Part shown: piece after piece, positions 12,985-13,306 of the stretch
Numbering within the stretch: the first letter of the stretch is position 1
Layout: the number at the start of each line of letters is the position of its first letter
From: an uncultured Prevotella sp.
GTDB taxonomy: Bacteria; Bacteroidota; Bacteroidia; Bacteroidales; Bacteroidaceae
Length of the DNA stretch: 13,306 nt
Assembly: GCA_945614335.1 (NCBI GenBank)
Contig: CALZAP010000009.1
Coordinates: 1-13,306 of the forward strand
Reading direction: 5' to 3'
Made by a program: the position numbers and the translations under genes
The notes under the pieces: model-generated
Seen by the model: only the letters and a program-made list of their open reading frames with translations
The model's database searches: none
Told to the model about the DNA's origin: nothing

Positions 12985-13306
12985 ATGGATATGAAACAAA
13001 AGTTGCAAATCCGTTGCAAAAATAATAAAAAAACGGAAAATATCAGCATCGGAAGCTCACTTTCTGAGATTTTTGATGAAATTAATTTGAAAATGGACTT
13101 CGGACCTGTCAGTGCAAAGGTAAATAACAAGGTTGAAGGCCTTAATTACCGAGTTTATCACAACAAGGACGTGGAGTTTCTCGACTTGCATTCCGCATCA
13201 GGAATGAGAGCCTATACGCGTACATTATTTTTTATATTATGCAAGGCGGCTAACGACATTTTCAGAAATGTAGGAATGGTTATAGACATTCCTGTGTCGA
13301 ATGGAT
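12985..13306 (+). CDS. Nucleoside (uridine) kinase, N-terminal part
   Basis: An open frame from ATG 12985 runs off the right edge (107 codons visible). The protein has KMDFGPVSAKVNNKVEGLNY, then YRVYHNKDVEFLDLHSASGMRAYTRTLFF and VIDIPVSNG. This matches my memory of the N-terminal, TGS-like and threonyl-tRNA-synthetase-related region of the large Bacteroidales nucleoside kinases, whose later half is a phosphoribulokinase/uridine kinase domain that phosphorylates uridine or cytidine for pyrimidine salvage. The kinase P-loop is outside the window, so activity is unconfirmed. ATG 12991 (MKQKLQIRCKNN) is an equally good start and would give a length nearer to relatives. A promoter with -33 and -7 elements lies just upstream, and the gene is divergent from the second transporter. 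Confidence 0.82.
   Translation, partial: MDMKQKLQIRCKNNKKTENISIGSSLSEIFDEINLKMDFGPVSAKVNNKVEGLNYRVYHNKDVEFLDLHSASGMRAYTRTLFFILCKAANDIFRNVGMVIDIPVSNG
13002..13024 (-). promoter_or_regulatory. TTTGCAAC direct repeat with -7 match, possible promoter of paralogue 2
   Basis: On the minus strand TTTGCAAC occurs at 13020-13013 and 13009-13002, exactly 11 bases apart. The first copy is preceded to form TATTTTTG (13024-13017), a match to TAnnTTTG. If used, it gives a leader of about 105 bases for the leftward transporter and lies within the first codons of the divergent kinase gene. No TTTG is found at the -33 position. The repeat resembles the TTTGCA pair upstream of the other transporter. Confidence 0.35.

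Noticed and set aside
1..13306. Search for defence, toxin-antitoxin, mobile or phage systems
   Set aside because: Every long coding frame is accounted for by metabolic, transport, RNA-modification or DNA-maintenance families. No transposase, integrase, att site or tRNA was found by eye.

Overview
The window looks like chromosomal DNA of a Bacteroidota (Bacteroidales) bacterium, most likely Prevotellaceae. Three things point there. The proteins resemble families with a familiar Bacteroidales form: a succinate-type CoA-transferase, tandem-domain Na/Pi cotransporter-PhoU proteins, and a nucleoside kinase with a TGS-like N-terminus. Several upstream regions carry the Bacteroides-type -7 element TAnnTTTG, with a TTTG -33 element in the two best cases. 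Most start codons have A/T-rich leaders without a Shine-Dalgarno sequence. The species assignment is inference.

Layout: the left edge holds the 3' end of an S41 peptidase gene (+). It converges on a leftward block: a TrmH/SpoU RNA methyltransferase, then a succinate/acetate CoA-transferase with its own promoter, apparently co-transcribed with an RluA-family pseudouridine synthase that has a long N-terminal extension. Divergent from the methyltransferase is a PIF1-like helicase (+) with a C-terminal helix-turn-helix domain. The helicase converges on a secreted GH35 beta-galactosidase (-). Next come two paralogous Na/Pi cotransporter-PhoU proteins in tail-to-tail orientation (+ and -). At the right edge is the 5' part of a nucleoside (uridine) kinase gene (+), divergent from the second transporter.

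No defence system, prophage, IS element, CRISPR array or RNA gene was seen; the genes are metabolic and housekeeping. The CoA-transferase fits acetate/succinate fermentation, the GH35 enzyme fits saccharide scavenging, and the transporter pair probably handles phosphate.

The less ordinary content lies between and at the ends of genes. Gene 3' ends at convergent junctions run into hairpins or short tandem repeats (9-bp AGTTAAnGA, 11-bp ACTTGTCAACT, 7-bp TTTCAAT), so the repeat supplies the stop codon and sometimes the last residues. A similar 7-bp-phased purine-rich tract sits inside the GH35 coding region. The two transporters have TTTGCA-N5-TTTGCA direct repeats upstream in the same orientation relative to each gene, and one of them has a further array on an 11-bp period.
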